Below, piece after piece: positions 16,264 to 25,517 of a stretch of 64,000 bases of DNA. The position numbers and the translations under genes were made by a program. The stretch spans positions 1-64,000 of the forward strand of contig CAVBBP010000003.1 in assembly GCA_963593685.1 (NCBI GenBank), in the 5' to 3' direction. This stretch comes from W0P28-013 sp963593685. GTDB taxonomy: Bacteria; Bacteroidota; Bacteroidia; Bacteroidales; Paludibacteraceae. The notes below the pieces were generated by a model. It was not told where the DNA came from, did no database searches, and saw only the letters and a program-made list of their open reading frames with translations. The stretch's first letter is position 1, and each line of letters opens with the position of its first letter.

Positions 16264-19200
16264 ATGACTCGTTTTTTTCTGAAAATATACGATTTTTTTG
16301 AACGGCGGCGCGCGTTGATGTGGCTGCTGATGCTCGTTTCGGTGGTGGTGATGGCGCTGCTGGCGGCGCAACTGCGGTTGCACACCGACATCACCAGTTT
16401 TGTGCCTGAAAGTGCAGAGCAGGGCGGCAGCAAGGAGATTTTGGCGAATTTGAAGATAAAAGACCGCATTATCGTGCTGTTTTCGGCTGAAAATGAGGTG
16501 ATTACGCCCGACGATTTGATTGCCGTAGCCGACGCTTTCGAGGACGAACTTTGGCAGCGCACCGATTCGGCGCACATTCTCAATCTCGACGCGCACATCG
16601 ATGTGTCGGTGGTTGATAACACCATCAATTTTATCTATCGCAATCTGCCTGTTTTTCTCGATTCGGCCGACTACGCCGCGCTCGACAGCCTTTTGCAGCC
16701 GCAGGTTTGCGACGAACGCATGGCCGAAAATTACCGCGATTTGCTCTCGCCGATGAGCGTAGGTGTGCAGGATATTGTGCTACGCGATCCGTTCGGACTG
16801 GGCAGTCGCACGCTCGCTAAATTGCAGAATTTCAATCAGTTCGACGGATTCGCCATCTACGACGACCGCCTTTTTTCTGACGATTTCAAAACGCTTTTTC
16901 TCTTTATCGATTCGCAGGACGGCAGCAACGCATCGCCGCTGAACGACGCACTGACCACTGCCATCGAGGAGAGTTTGGCGCAAGTGAACTCCGAAAATAT
17001 CGCGGCTGAGTGCTACGGCGTGCCGATAATCGCCACCTATAATGCGCGGCAAATTCAGCGCGATTTGATGGTTACCGTCAATGTGGCGCTGTTGGTCATT
17101 ATTGTGCTTATCTTGCTGGCTTTCAGGCGGAAACGAACCATTTTCTTGCTGATTTTGCCTGTGGTTTATGGCACACTGTTCGCTGCGGCGTGCATCTATC
17201 TGGCGCAAGGGCAGATTTCTGCCATCGCCATCGGCACAGGAGCGGTGGTTTTGGGCGTGGCGTTGAGTTATTCGGTGCATGTCATTTCGCACGCCGAGCA
17301 TAGCAGCAACGCACGGCAGGTTATTGCCGAACTGACCTATCCGCTCACCATCGGCAGCATCACCACCATCGGCGCATTTGTAGGTTTGCAGTTCACCAGT
17401 TCGCCGCTGTTGCAAGATTTTGGGCTGTTTGCCGCCTTGTGTTTGGTGGGAACAACGCTTTTTTGTCTCATTTTTCTGCCACATTTCTTGACGGCGGGCG
17501 GCGGCCAAACCAAACGGCGCGCCATGCGCATTATCGACAAGATAAACTCCTATCCCTACGACCGAAATCGTTGGCTGATAGGCGGTTTGGCGGTGGTTAC
17601 CATTGTTGCGCTCTTCACCTGCAACGATGTGCGTTTCAACTACGACATGATGCAACTCAGTTACCGACCGCCGCACCTCGAAAACGCTGGGAAACGCCTC
17701 CACAACCGCCCCGACGAGGATATGTCGATTTTGCTTGTGTCGCACAGCGGAAACGCCGAAAAAGCCGTTGCCGACTATGCCGCTACCAACGCCATTTTGC
17801 ATGCGGCGTGCGATTCGCAGACGGTGCAGAAATATATGTCGGCCGCCGATTTTTTGCCGACCATCAGCGTGCAAACCGAGCGCATTGCACATTGGAACGC
17901 CTATTTTTCGGCCGAAAAACGGGCGAAAATTGCCGCACAACTGCACCAATCGGCTCAAAAAGTGGGCTTTGCAAGCGACGCTTTCGACCAATTTTCCGAA
18001 ATTATCGGGCAGAACTATGCGCCGCACAACCTTTTGGCCGAATCTGCGGGGCAGCCGTTGGCATTTTCGAGTTTGGTAGAGCAGAGCGACACAACCACGC
18101 TGCTGCTCACGCAAGTTTGGCTGGCCGACGCACACAAGCCCGACCTTTACGCGCAAGTTGCCAAAACTTCGGCCATCATCGACCAAAGTTATTTCATCGG
18201 GCAGGTGGCGCGCTCCATCAACGACGATTTCAACCTGATACTCGCCATCTCGTCGCTGCTGATATTTGGCGTGCTACTGATTTCGTACGGCCATTTGGTG
18301 CTGGCGTTGCTCGCTTTTCTGCCGATGTTTGTCAGTTGGTTCATCATTCTCGGCTTTATGGCCATTTTCGGCATCGAATTCAACATCGTCAATATCATTC
18401 TTTCGACATTCATTTTCGGCATTGGCGACGATTTCAGCATCTTTGTACTCGATGGTTTGCGCAGCGAATACCGCGAAGGGAAACCGCTACTGCCAGCGCA
18501 CAAAAACGCCATTTTCTTCTCGTCGCTGATGACCGTTATCGGCATGGGCGCACTGCTTTTTGCGCACCACCCAGCGGTGCATTCGTTGGCGTTGGTGTCG
18601 CTGTTGGGCATTTTGGTGGTGGTGTTTGTGTCGTACATTTTGCAGCCGCTGCTGTTCCGCTGGTTGGTTACTTGGCCTGCCTCGAAAGGCGGTTGGCCTG
18701 TGGCTGTGAGCGACCTGCTGCGCACCGCTTATGTTTTCACTATCTTTCTGATTCTCTGTGTTTTAACGCAAATAGCCATCGTCGTTTTGCTGATTGTTCC
18801 ATCGACCATGCGCTGGAAACGCCGCACGATGTGTCGCATTGTACGGCTGGTGCTTTACTGCACACACCACTGCGTTCCCGATGTGCGCAATAGCGTGGAG
18901 TGCGGCGGCGAAACATTCGAAAAACCAGCCATCATCATCGCCAATCACCAGTCGATTATCGACCTCACAGCCATCATCGGTATGGTGCCGAAATTGGTCG
19001 TTATCACCAAAAAATATGTCTGGCACTCGCCATTTTTCGGCTGGTCGGTGCGTATGGCGGGCTACATGCATTCCGAGCAGGGCGTCGAACAGATCGACCG
19101 CACAGTGGCGCAACGCATTGCCGAAGGCTATTCGGTGCTGATTTTCCCCGAAGGCACGCGCTCGCCCGACCTGAAAGTGCATCGCTTTCATCAAGGCGCG

Positions 19201-19842
19201 TTTCTGCTGGCCGAACGACACAAACTCGATATTCTGCCAATCGCTGTTTATGGCAATGGCATGATTTTGTCGAAACGGCAGCCGTTGCTCGTGAAACCGG
19301 GGCATTCGGTGCTGAAAGTGCTGCCGCGCGTGGCTTATGACGACCCCACTTTTGGCACGACTTACCAAGAGCGCAGCAAAAATTTCAGAATCTATCTGCA
19401 ACAACAGTACGACCTGCTTTGCGACCGATACAATACGCCCGAAAACGCCTATTTCAGGGCAGAGTGGCGGCATCGACTGCTCTACAAAGAGACGCAAACC
19501 GAGTTGCAACTCTGCCTCAAAGCGCAGCGCGAACACTATTTTACCGCTCTCGATAGGCAGATTCCGCGCACTGCCACGGTGGCGCAACTGGCGTGCGGTT
19601 ACGCGCCCGAAGCGTTGATGTTGGCACTGCTCGCCGACGGACGCACCATTGTCGGTATCGACAGCGATGCCACGAAAATCGCCGTTTGCAGCCACTACAA
19701 CCTGCCCAACGCCACATTCGTCTGTGCCGACCCGCTCACCTGCGCATTACCGCAAGCCGATTTCTATCTGGTGCAAAAAAACAATGCTGCGCTCGCCGTT
19801 CGCTGCCAACACGCTGGTTTTAAGGTGATTTTGTGCACCTAA
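16264..19842 (+). CDS. MMPL-family exporter fused to PlsC acyltransferase and a methyltransferase-like domain
   Basis: 1192 residues. Residues 1-860 are an RND/MMPL exporter: two repeats, each with one helix, a periplasmic loop and a bundle of helices (for example GTGAVVLGVALSYSVHV and STFIFGIGDDFSIFVLDG). Residues ~880-1060 are a PlsC acyltransferase with NHQSIID (H-x4-D, ~893) and FPEGTRS (~960). The last ~95 residues (VAQLACGYAPEALMLALL, VGIDSDATKIAVC) resemble a SAM-binding Rossmann fold. Such fusions fit flipping and acyl attachment of the polyene lipid at the inner membrane before LolA-like transfer. It stands after ogt and the inverted repeat block, and is the last pigment gene. Confidence 0.87.
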   Translation: MTRFFLKIYDFFERRRALMWLLMLVSVVVMALLAAQLRLHTDITSFVPESAEQGGSKEILANLKIKDRIIVLFSAENEVITPDDLIAVADAFEDELWQRTDSAHILNLDAHIDVSVVDNTINFIYRNLPVFLDSADYAALDSLLQPQVCDERMAENYRDLLSPMSVGVQDIVLRDPFGLGSRTLAKLQNFNQFDGFAIYDDRLFSDDFKTLFLFIDSQDGSNASPLNDALTTAIEESLAQVNSENIAAECYGVPIIATYNARQIQRDLMVTVNVALLVIIVLILLAFRRKRTIFLLILPVVYGTLFAAACIYLAQGQISAIAIGTGAVVLGVALSYSVHVISHAEHSSNARQVIAELTYPLTIGSITTIGAFVGLQFTSSPLLQDFGLFAALCLVGTTLFCLIFLPHFLTAGGGQTKRRAMRIIDKINSYPYDRNRWLIGGLAVVTIVALFTCNDVRFNYDMMQLSYRPPHLENAGKRLHNRPDEDMSILLVSHSGNAEKAVADYAATNAILHAACDSQTVQKYMSAADFLPTISVQTERIAHWNAYFSAEKRAKIAAQLHQSAQKVGFASDAFDQFSEIIGQNYAPHNLLAESAGQPLAFSSLVEQSDTTTLLLTQVWLADAHKPDLYAQVAKTSAIIDQSYFIGQVARSINDDFNLILAISSLLIFGVLLISYGHLVLALLAFLPMFVSWFIILGFMAIFGIEFNIVNIILSTFIFGIGDDFSIFVLDGLRSEYREGKPLLPAHKNAIFFSSLMTVIGMGALLFAHHPAVHSLALVSLLGILVVVFVSYILQPLLFRWLVTWPASKGGWPVAVSDLLRTAYVFTIFLILCVLTQIAIVVLLIVPSTMRWKRRTMCRIVRLVLYCTHHCVPDVRNSVECGGETFEKPAIIIANHQSIIDLTAIIGMVPKLVVITKKYVWHSPFFGWSVRMAGYMHSEQGVEQIDRTVAQRIAEGYSVLIFPEGTRSPDLKVHRFHQGAFLLAERHKLDILPIAVYGNGMILSKRQPLLVKPGHSVLKVLPRVAYDDPTFGTTYQERSKNFRIYLQQQYDLLCDRYNTPENAYFRAEWRHRLLYKETQTELQLCLKAQREHYFTALDRQIPRTATVAQLACGYAPEALMLALLADGRTIVGIDSDATKIAVCSHYNLPNATFVCADPLTCALPQADFYLVQKNNAALAVRCQHAGFKVILCT

Positions 19843-19899
19843 AAAGTCGTTGTTAATAACTAAACGGCACAAAAAGGCGACAATTTGGCGTATTTTGAC

Positions 19900-19907
19900 T
19901 ATCTTTG
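19900..19907 (+). promoter_or_regulatory. -7 element of fabD (TATCTTTG)
   Basis: TATCTTTG fits the Bacteroidetes -7 consensus and sits 34 bases ahead of the fabD ATG at 19942. A TTTG at 19884 is closer than the standard -33 spacing, so the upstream box is uncertain. Confidence 0.65.
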
Positions 19908-19941
19908 TCGGTTATTTGATAACCAAAACATTTTGAAAGAT

Positions 19942-20811
19942 ATGAAAGCATTTGTTTTCCCCGGTCAAGGTGCGCAATTTGTCGGTATGGGCAAAGACCT
20001 TTACGAGTCGTCGCCGCTGGCCAAAAATTTGTTCGAAAAAGCTAACGAAATAGTTGGTTTTCGCATCACCGATTTGATGTTTGCTGGCACCGACGAGGAT
20101 TTGCGCCAAACTAAAGTTACACAACCCGCCGTTTTTCTGCACTCGGTCATCTCGGCGTTGGTTTTGGGTGATAGTTTTCAGCCCGATATGGTCGCTGGCC
20201 ACTCGTTGGGCGAATTTTCGGCATTGGTAGCCGCCCGCGCACTCTCGTTCGACGATGGTCTGAAACTAGTGTCGGCGCGCGCACAAGCCATGCAAAAAGC
20301 CTGCGAAAAACAGCCTGGCACGATGGCGGCCGTCATCGCCATGCCCGATGAAAAAATCGAGGAGATTTTGACGACAATCGACGGAATAGTCGTTCCCGCC
20401 AACTATAATTGCCCCGGACAATTAGTCATTTCTGGCGCAGTAGAAGCCATCGACGAGGCGTGCGAAAAGTTGAAGGCCGCAGGTGCCAAACGCGCCATCA
20501 AACTGGCTGTGGGCGGAGCGTTCCACTCGCCGTTGATGGAGCCAGCACGCGCCGAACTCGAAACGGCCATTCGTGCTACCGAATTTCATGCGCCCATCTG
20601 CCCCATCTACCAAAATTTCGATGCGCAACCGCACACCTGCCCCGACGAGATAAAAGCCAACCTCATCGCCCAACTGACGGGCGCAGTGCGCTGGTCGCAA
20701 AGCGTGCAGAATATGATTGCCGACGGTGCCGACTATTTCAAAGAACTCGGCCCCGGCACCGTGCTGCAAGGCTTGGTACGCAAAATCAATCCCGATGTTA
20801 CCGCAGAGTAA
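19942..20811 (+). CDS. fabD: Malonyl-CoA:ACP transacylase
   Basis: 289 residues from ATG 19942, which directly begins the conserved MKAFVFPGQGAQFVGMGKD. The nucleophile is in GHSLGEF (residues ~88-94) and the catalytic histidine in AFHSPLM (~193). It loads malonate onto ACP for fatty acid synthesis, and could also feed the aryl-polyene ketosynthases encoded just upstream. It has its own promoter, so membership in the pigment operon is not implied. Confidence 0.97.
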   Translation: MKAFVFPGQGAQFVGMGKDLYESSPLAKNLFEKANEIVGFRITDLMFAGTDEDLRQTKVTQPAVFLHSVISALVLGDSFQPDMVAGHSLGEFSALVAARALSFDDGLKLVSARAQAMQKACEKQPGTMAAVIAMPDEKIEEILTTIDGIVVPANYNCPGQLVISGAVEAIDEACEKLKAAGAKRAIKLAVGGAFHSPLMEPARAELETAIRATEFHAPICPIYQNFDAQPHTCPDEIKANLIAQLTGAVRWSQSVQNMIADGADYFKELGPGTVLQGLVRKINPDVTAE

Positions 20812-21027
20812 TGAGATTTCAAAATTTCAAATTCCAAATTTCAGAATTTCAAATTGTAGGGACGCACCGCGTGCGTCCGAACGCTTCAACAGTTCAACGA
20901 TTAAACAAAACATAGAAACAGCGCGAAGCGCGAGAGACTTAGAAACAAAAATTGCGGCAGCAATTTTGAGAAACAATTAGAAACTATAAATCAGAAATCA
21001 GAAATAACCAAATCCACAACAAAAAAA
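20812..21027. repeat. Ordered intergenic repeat block, short form
   Basis: TTTCAAATTCC words, palindrome copy with a CGC rather than CGA centre (20856-20878), GCTTCAACAGTTCAACGATT, GCGCGAAGCGCGAG, the AAATTGC-GGCA-GCAATTTTGAG hairpin and AGAAACTATAAATCAG words, ending at the nagB start. Confidence 0.8.
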
Positions 21028-21837
21028 ATGAGACTTATCATTCAACCAGATTACAACGAGGTGTCGCGCTGGGCGGCACACTATGTCGCACACCGCATAC
21101 TGGAAGCGCAGCCAACGACCGAAAAACCGTTTGTGCTGGGACTTCCAACGGGTTCGTCGCCGCTGGGCATGTACCGCGAACTCATCAATCTGAACAAACA
21201 GGGTATCATCTCGTTCCAAAATGTCATTACATTCAACATGGACGAGTACATCGGGCTGCCCGAAGAACACCCCGAAAGTTACCACGCTTTCATGTGGAAC
21301 AATTTTTTCAAACACATCGACATCAATCGCGAAAATGTGAACATTCTCAACGGCAACGCTGCCGATTTGGACGCTGAATGTGCCGACTACGAGGCGCGCA
21401 TCAAAGCGGTGGGCGGAATCGATCTGTTTTTGGGCGGCATTGGTCCCGACGGACATATCGCTTTCAACGAACCGGGTTCGTCGCTGGCATCGCGCACACG
21501 CCAAAAAACGCTGACGACCGACACTATCATTGCCAATTCGCGCTTCTTCGACAATGATGTGAACAAAGTGCCGAAAACCGCGCTCACCGTCGGCGTTGGC
21601 ACCGTTTTGGACGCACGCGAAGTGCTGATTATCGTGAACGGCCACAACAAGGCGCGCGCCCTGAAACACGCGGTGGAAGAGGGCGTTTCGCAAATGTGGA
21701 CCGTGAGCGCACTGCAACTGCACCCGCGCAGCATCATCGTGTGCGACTACGAGGCGTGCTACGAACTGAAAGTCGGCACTTACCGCTACTTCCTCGACAT
21801 CGAAAAAGAAAACCTGAACGCCGAAAATCTTTTGTGA
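21028..21837 (+). CDS. nagB: Glucosamine-6-phosphate deaminase
   Basis: 269 residues, typical length. Conserved segments are GLPTGSSPLGMYREL, FNMDEYIGLP (catalytic Asp), GGIGPDGHIAFNEPGSS (catalytic His and neighbours) and TVGVGTVLDA. It converts glucosamine 6-phosphate to fructose 6-phosphate and ammonia in the cytosol, linking amino sugar use and cell wall precursor pools. Flanked on both sides by repeats, so probably transcribed alone. Confidence 0.97.
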   Translation: MRLIIQPDYNEVSRWAAHYVAHRILEAQPTTEKPFVLGLPTGSSPLGMYRELINLNKQGIISFQNVITFNMDEYIGLPEEHPESYHAFMWNNFFKHIDINRENVNILNGNAADLDAECADYEARIKAVGGIDLFLGGIGPDGHIAFNEPGSSLASRTRQKTLTTDTIIANSRFFDNDVNKVPKTALTVGVGTVLDAREVLIIVNGHNKARALKHAVEEGVSQMWTVSALQLHPRSIIVCDYEACYELKVGTYRYFLDIEKENLNAENLL

Positions 21838-22035
21838 AATTAGAATTATTTGAAGATTTGAAAATTTGAAAATTGTGGCTTTCTTGATTCCTACAACCTG
21901 AAACTTGAAATCTAAAATAACCCTCACAAACCAACACCAATACATTAAACTTTTCAACTTATCAACTCATCAACTTTTCAACGACCAATCAACTAATCAA
22001 CTAATCAACCAATCAACTGATCAACTCAAATAGAA
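21838..22035. repeat. Intergenic words plus an 8-bp tandem array before alr
   Basis: ATTTGAAGATTTGAAAATTTG words, then five tandem 8-bp units AATCAACT-like at 21987-22026 (units at 21987, 21995, 22003, 22011, 22019), ending nine bases before the alr ATG. Similar arrays sit just before the starts at 28112, 32821, 38647 and 40464. Confidence 0.8.
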
Positions 22036-23574
22036 ATGCTTGACAATCGACAACCGCGTTTCGAGGTGGAGGCTGGCATCAACGGCTGTCTGCTTGTGCG
22101 CGACACGCACAACTCCGACCTGACATCGCTCACCAAGCACGCGCTCAGTTTTATGGAACAGCAATCGGCCAACCAAAACCTGAAGCGCACACTCATCGTG
22201 AGCGACATCAACGGCGACGACATCGTGTGCGAGATGTTCTACGCAAACATTTGCAAGGTGATAGCATCGCAGTCTGTGAATAGGGTCATTTTTATTGGAA
22301 ATGAACTATCTTCGCACTCGAAACTGTTTGATATTCAGGAGAAATCGTTTTTCTGCACAACGCGCGAATTTTTGCTTTCCGACGAGTTACAAACACTCCG
22401 CAACGAGGTCATTTTGCTGAAAATTGCGCCCGAATTTGAGCCGCAACGCATCTTGTCGCACCTCTGCTTGCTGGCGCACGACACGGTGATGGAGATCAAT
22501 TTCGATGCCATGTTTCACAACATCGACTACTTCCGCTCGAAGTTGAAACCGACCACCAAACTGATGTGTATGGTGAAAGCATCGGCCTACGGCAGCGGTT
22601 CGGTCGAGGTGGCGCAAGCCATGCAACATCACGGGGTCGATTATCTTGGCGTGGCGTTTGTGAACGAGGGCGTGGAACTGCGCCAAGCGGGCATACGCCT
22701 GCCCATCATCGTGCTCGACCCGATGAAAACCGCCTTGCACCACTTGATAAAATACCAGTTGGAACCCGAAGTTTGCTCGTTCCAATTTCTCGAAACGATG
22801 ATCGACGAGGCGCAGCAGCACGGTTTGAAAGAGTATCCGATTCACATCAAACTCGATACGGGAATGCACCGCGCTGGCTTCGAGGCGGCCGATTTGCCAA
22901 AACTGTTGCAGATGTTGCGCAGCCAATCGGCGTTGAAAGTGGCTTCGACCTTTTCGCATTTGGCCGCTGCCGACGAGCCATCGCCCGAAATGGACGCTTT
23001 CACGCTGCAACAAATCGCACTCTTCCGCCAAAACGCCGAAACATTGGAACGCGGTTTGGGCTACCAAGTCATCAAACACACGCTCAACACGGCTGGCATC
23101 GAGCGTTTCAGCGAATACCAGTTCGATATGGCGCGACTCGGCATCGGGCTGTGGGGCATGAACTGCGTGAACGAGGAAAAACTGCGCAATGTCTGCTCGC
23201 TCAGCACGCGCATTATGCAACTGAAAACGGTGAAAGCCGGCGACACGGTGGGTTACAACCGTCGCGGAAAAATAACGAAAGACGCTGAAATTGCGCTGCT
23301 GCCGCTCGGTTACGCCGATGGCATCGACCGCCGCCTCGGCAATGGCGTTGGCTCGTTTTTCTACAAGGGGCAGCGCGTGCCGATTGTCGGCAATGTCTGC
23401 ATGGACTTGCTCATGGTCGATGTTACTGGGCTGCACGCCGCCGTTGGCGACGAGATAGTCGTCTTCAACGACGAGCAACGCATTTCAAGCATTGCCAAAC
23501 TGCTCGGCACCATTCCCTACGAAGTGCTGACCTCCATTTCGCCACGCGTACGACGAGTTTATTTCAGAGAATAG
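22036..23574 (+). CDS. alr: Alanine racemase carrying an N-terminal remnant of MurF
   Basis: 512 residues. Residues ~150-512 are a PLP alanine racemase: Lys181 in MVKASAYGSG is the PLP lysine, KLDTGMHRAGF, GYNRRGK contains the second catalytic Tyr, and NVCMDLLMVD is conserved. Residues 1-140 resemble the C-terminal domain of MurF (INGCLLVRDTHNSDLTSL, RTLIVSDI). In Bacteroides the enzyme is a ~820-residue MurF-Alr fusion; here the MurF N-terminal and ATP-binding domains are missing and the upstream DNA is only repeats. It makes D-alanine for peptidoglycan, while MurF activity must come from another gene. Confidence 0.93.
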   Translation: MLDNRQPRFEVEAGINGCLLVRDTHNSDLTSLTKHALSFMEQQSANQNLKRTLIVSDINGDDIVCEMFYANICKVIASQSVNRVIFIGNELSSHSKLFDIQEKSFFCTTREFLLSDELQTLRNEVILLKIAPEFEPQRILSHLCLLAHDTVMEINFDAMFHNIDYFRSKLKPTTKLMCMVKASAYGSGSVEVAQAMQHHGVDYLGVAFVNEGVELRQAGIRLPIIVLDPMKTALHHLIKYQLEPEVCSFQFLETMIDEAQQHGLKEYPIHIKLDTGMHRAGFEAADLPKLLQMLRSQSALKVASTFSHLAAADEPSPEMDAFTLQQIALFRQNAETLERGLGYQVIKHTLNTAGIERFSEYQFDMARLGIGLWGMNCVNEEKLRNVCSLSTRIMQLKTVKAGDTVGYNRRGKITKDAEIALLPLGYADGIDRRLGNGVGSFFYKGQRVPIVGNVCMDLLMVDVTGLHAAVGDEIVVFNDEQRISSIAKLLGTIPYEVLTSISPRVRRVYFRE

Positions 23575-23739
23575 TTTATAATTGTATAATTGCTTAATTT
23601 CCAATTACTTAATTATTTGAAAATTTGAAAATTTGAAGATTTGAAAATTGGGTTTGCCGCCCCGACCTTTATTGATGCGTTAAACTTATCAACTGATCAA
23701 CTTATCAACTCATTTGAAACCGTGCGTAGCACGAAAAAC

Positions 23740-24345
23740 ATGGACACCTATACGACCATAGTTGCACCTGCACAGGGCATTTACAAGGAGAAAGGAAGCA
23801 AATTTTTGGCTTTTGCCTTTCCTGTTGCTACGCTCGATGCGGTGAAAACGCTGGTCGAAACGAAACGCAAAGAGTACCACGATGCACGCCATGTTTGCTA
23901 CGCCTATATGCTCGGGGCAGCGCACACCGATTTTCGAGCCAATGACGACGGAGAACCTTCTGGCACAGCGGGCAAACCGATTCTCGGACAGATTAACGCC
24001 AATGGCCTCACCAACATTTTGATAGTGGTTGTGCGCTATTTTGGCGGCATTCTGCTCGGCACAGGCGGACTCACTGTCGCCTACAAAATGGCGGCTGCCG
24101 AAGCCCTCGCCGCAGCGCAAACGGTCGAACGGCTAGTCGAGGCGCACTATCGGATTACAACGCCATACACGGCGCTCAATCGCGCGATGCGACTTGTTAA
24201 AGAATTGCAAATGAGTGTGTTAGAACAAAAACAAAGTGCCGAATGCGAACTTACGGTGGCTGTCCGCCAGTCGCACGAAGAGCAGTTGGCGGCGCGGCTC
24301 GAACAGATGGCGTTCGAGGGCGTTTCGTTCAGCAAAATCGATTGA
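23740..24345 (+). CDS. YigZ/IMPACT family protein
   Basis: 201 residues from ATG 23740, just before the conserved IVAPAQGIYKEKGSKF. The IMPACT signature DGEPSGTAGKPILGQI (~70-85) and VVVRYFGGILLGTGGL (~92-107) are present, followed by a ferredoxin-like DUF1949 C-terminus. YigZ proteins are linked to translation or proteolysis control, with no settled reaction. The next gene begins four bases after the stop, so the two are likely cotranscribed. Confidence 0.92.
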   Translation: MDTYTTIVAPAQGIYKEKGSKFLAFAFPVATLDAVKTLVETKRKEYHDARHVCYAYMLGAAHTDFRANDDGEPSGTAGKPILGQINANGLTNILIVVVRYFGGILLGTGGLTVAYKMAAAEALAAAQTVERLVEAHYRITTPYTALNRAMRLVKELQMSVLEQKQSAECELTVAVRQSHEEQLAARLEQMAFEGVSFSKID

Positions 24346-24349
24346 CAAC

Positions 24350-24829
24350 ATGAACGGCAACATCAAAAAGACCAATGTGGCGCGGCTGCTCGATGCGCAC
24401 AAAATCGCCTATCGCCTGATTGCATACGACCCTGGCGAGGTGGAGTTGGGTGCGCAGCATGTGGCCGACCAACTGGGCGAACCCATCGAGCGTGTGTTCA
24501 AAACGCTGGTGCTGAAAGGCGACCGCAACGGTCATTTTGTCTGCGTCGTTCCCGGCAACAAGGAGGTCGATTTGAAACTGGCCGCCAAACTTTCGGGCAA
24601 CAAAAGTTGCGACCTCATTCCTGTGAAAGACCTGCTCGGACTCACGGGTTACATTCGTGGCGGCTGCTCGCCCATCGGCATGAAAAAGCATTTTCCCACA
24701 TTCCTACACGAGAGTTGCACCGATTTTCCAACGATTTTCGTCAGTGCAGGCATGCGTGGTCTTCAAGTCGAAATCGCCCCAGCGGATTTGCAACACATCA
24801 CCGATGCCACCGTTTGCAGACTTTTTTAA
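24350..24829 (+). CDS. ybaK: Cys-tRNA(Pro)/Cys-tRNA(Cys) deacylase
   Basis: 159 residues, typical of YbaK. Conserved segments are KTLVLKGDRNG, VPGNKEVDLKLAAKL and GYIRGGCSPIGMKKHFPTF, the last being the family's G-x-C-S-P-I-G loop with the substrate-handling lysine region before it. It hydrolyses Cys mischarged onto tRNA(Pro). It follows yigZ by four bases and precedes a repeat block. Confidence 0.93.
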   Translation: MNGNIKKTNVARLLDAHKIAYRLIAYDPGEVELGAQHVADQLGEPIERVFKTLVLKGDRNGHFVCVVPGNKEVDLKLAAKLSGNKSCDLIPVKDLLGLTGYIRGGCSPIGMKKHFPTFLHESCTDFPTIFVSAGMRGLQVEIAPADLQHITDATVCRLF

Positions 24830-25055
24830 TGAGTGAGGAATTAGGAATTAGGAGTGAGGAATTTTTTAGTGAGAAGTGAGCAGTGAGAAGTGAGCAGTGA
24901 GGCGGCGAAGCCGCAATGACAGATTTCAGATTTCAGATTTCAAAATTTCAAATTTCAGAATTTCAAATTGTCGGATTAACCAACTCATCAAATAACCAAA
25001 TAACCAAATAACCAAATCAACGATTCAACGCTTCAACAGTTCAACAATAAAAAAA
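24830..25055. repeat. Ordered intergenic repeat block, variant without the palindrome
   Basis: GAGTGAGGAATTAGG and GTGAGCAGTGAGAAG words, GGCGGC-GAA-GCCGC hairpin, TTTCAGATTTCAAA words, then AATAACCAAATAACC and GCTTCAACAGTTCAAC words. The GGACGCAC palindrome normally found after the TTTCAAATT words is missing. Confidence 0.75.
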
Positions 25056-25289
25056 ATGACCATAAAAGTTCTACTTGAAACGGATTGTTCGGGCTGCAAG
25101 GCCACGCTCGAAGCCGTGCGTGCAGCGGCGGCCGAAATCGGCGGCATCGAGGTGCTGCCAATAACCGATGTGAAAACCATTCTCGGCTACAAAGTGTGGC
25201 GCATGCCCGCCATCGTCATTGACGAAAAAGTGGTGTCCGTCGGCAAAAACCTCAACCTCGAACAAGCAAAAAAGTTGATACTTAAATAG
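25056..25289 (+). CDS. Small thioredoxin/glutaredoxin-like protein
   Basis: 77 residues, matching the minimal thioredoxin-like family (Thioredoxin_3). A redox-like CSGC motif occurs at residues 11-14 after the first beta strand, and the cis-proline region is in VWRMPAIVIDEKVV. It probably performs thiol-disulphide chemistry in the cytosol; the partner is unknown. No signal peptide is seen. It is isolated between two repeat stretches. Confidence 0.82.
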   Translation: MTIKVLLETDCSGCKATLEAVRAAAAEIGGIEVLPITDVKTILGYKVWRMPAIVIDEKVVSVGKNLNLEQAKKLILK

Positions 25290-25517
25290 TCGCAAGTCGC
25301 AAGAGAGTTTGAAAGTGTATAAAGTCTATAAAGTGGAAAGTAGGGATGCATCGAGTGCGTCCGAACGCTTCAACGATTAAACGCTTCAACGATAACCAAA
25401 CAACAACGAAACATAGAAACAGCGCGCAGCGCGAGAAACTTAGAAACTATACGAAACAGCGCGTAGCGCAATCTGAAATTCTGAAATCTGAAATTCTGAA
25501 ATTAAAAAAAAATTACC
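25290..25517. repeat. Intergenic words with a diverged palindrome copy
   Basis: Contains AAAGTCTATAAAGT, the diverged palindrome copy GTAGGGATGCATCGAGTGCG (25340-25362), GCTTCAACGATTAAACGC, AACAGCGCGCAGCGCGAGAAAC and TGAAATTCTGAAATC words. Open frames crossing it are products of the repeats. Confidence 0.75.

Noticed and set aside
23641..23739. 33-codon N-terminal extension of YigZ
   Set aside because: The extra codons translate the AACTTATCAACTGATC array; family conservation begins at ATG 23740.
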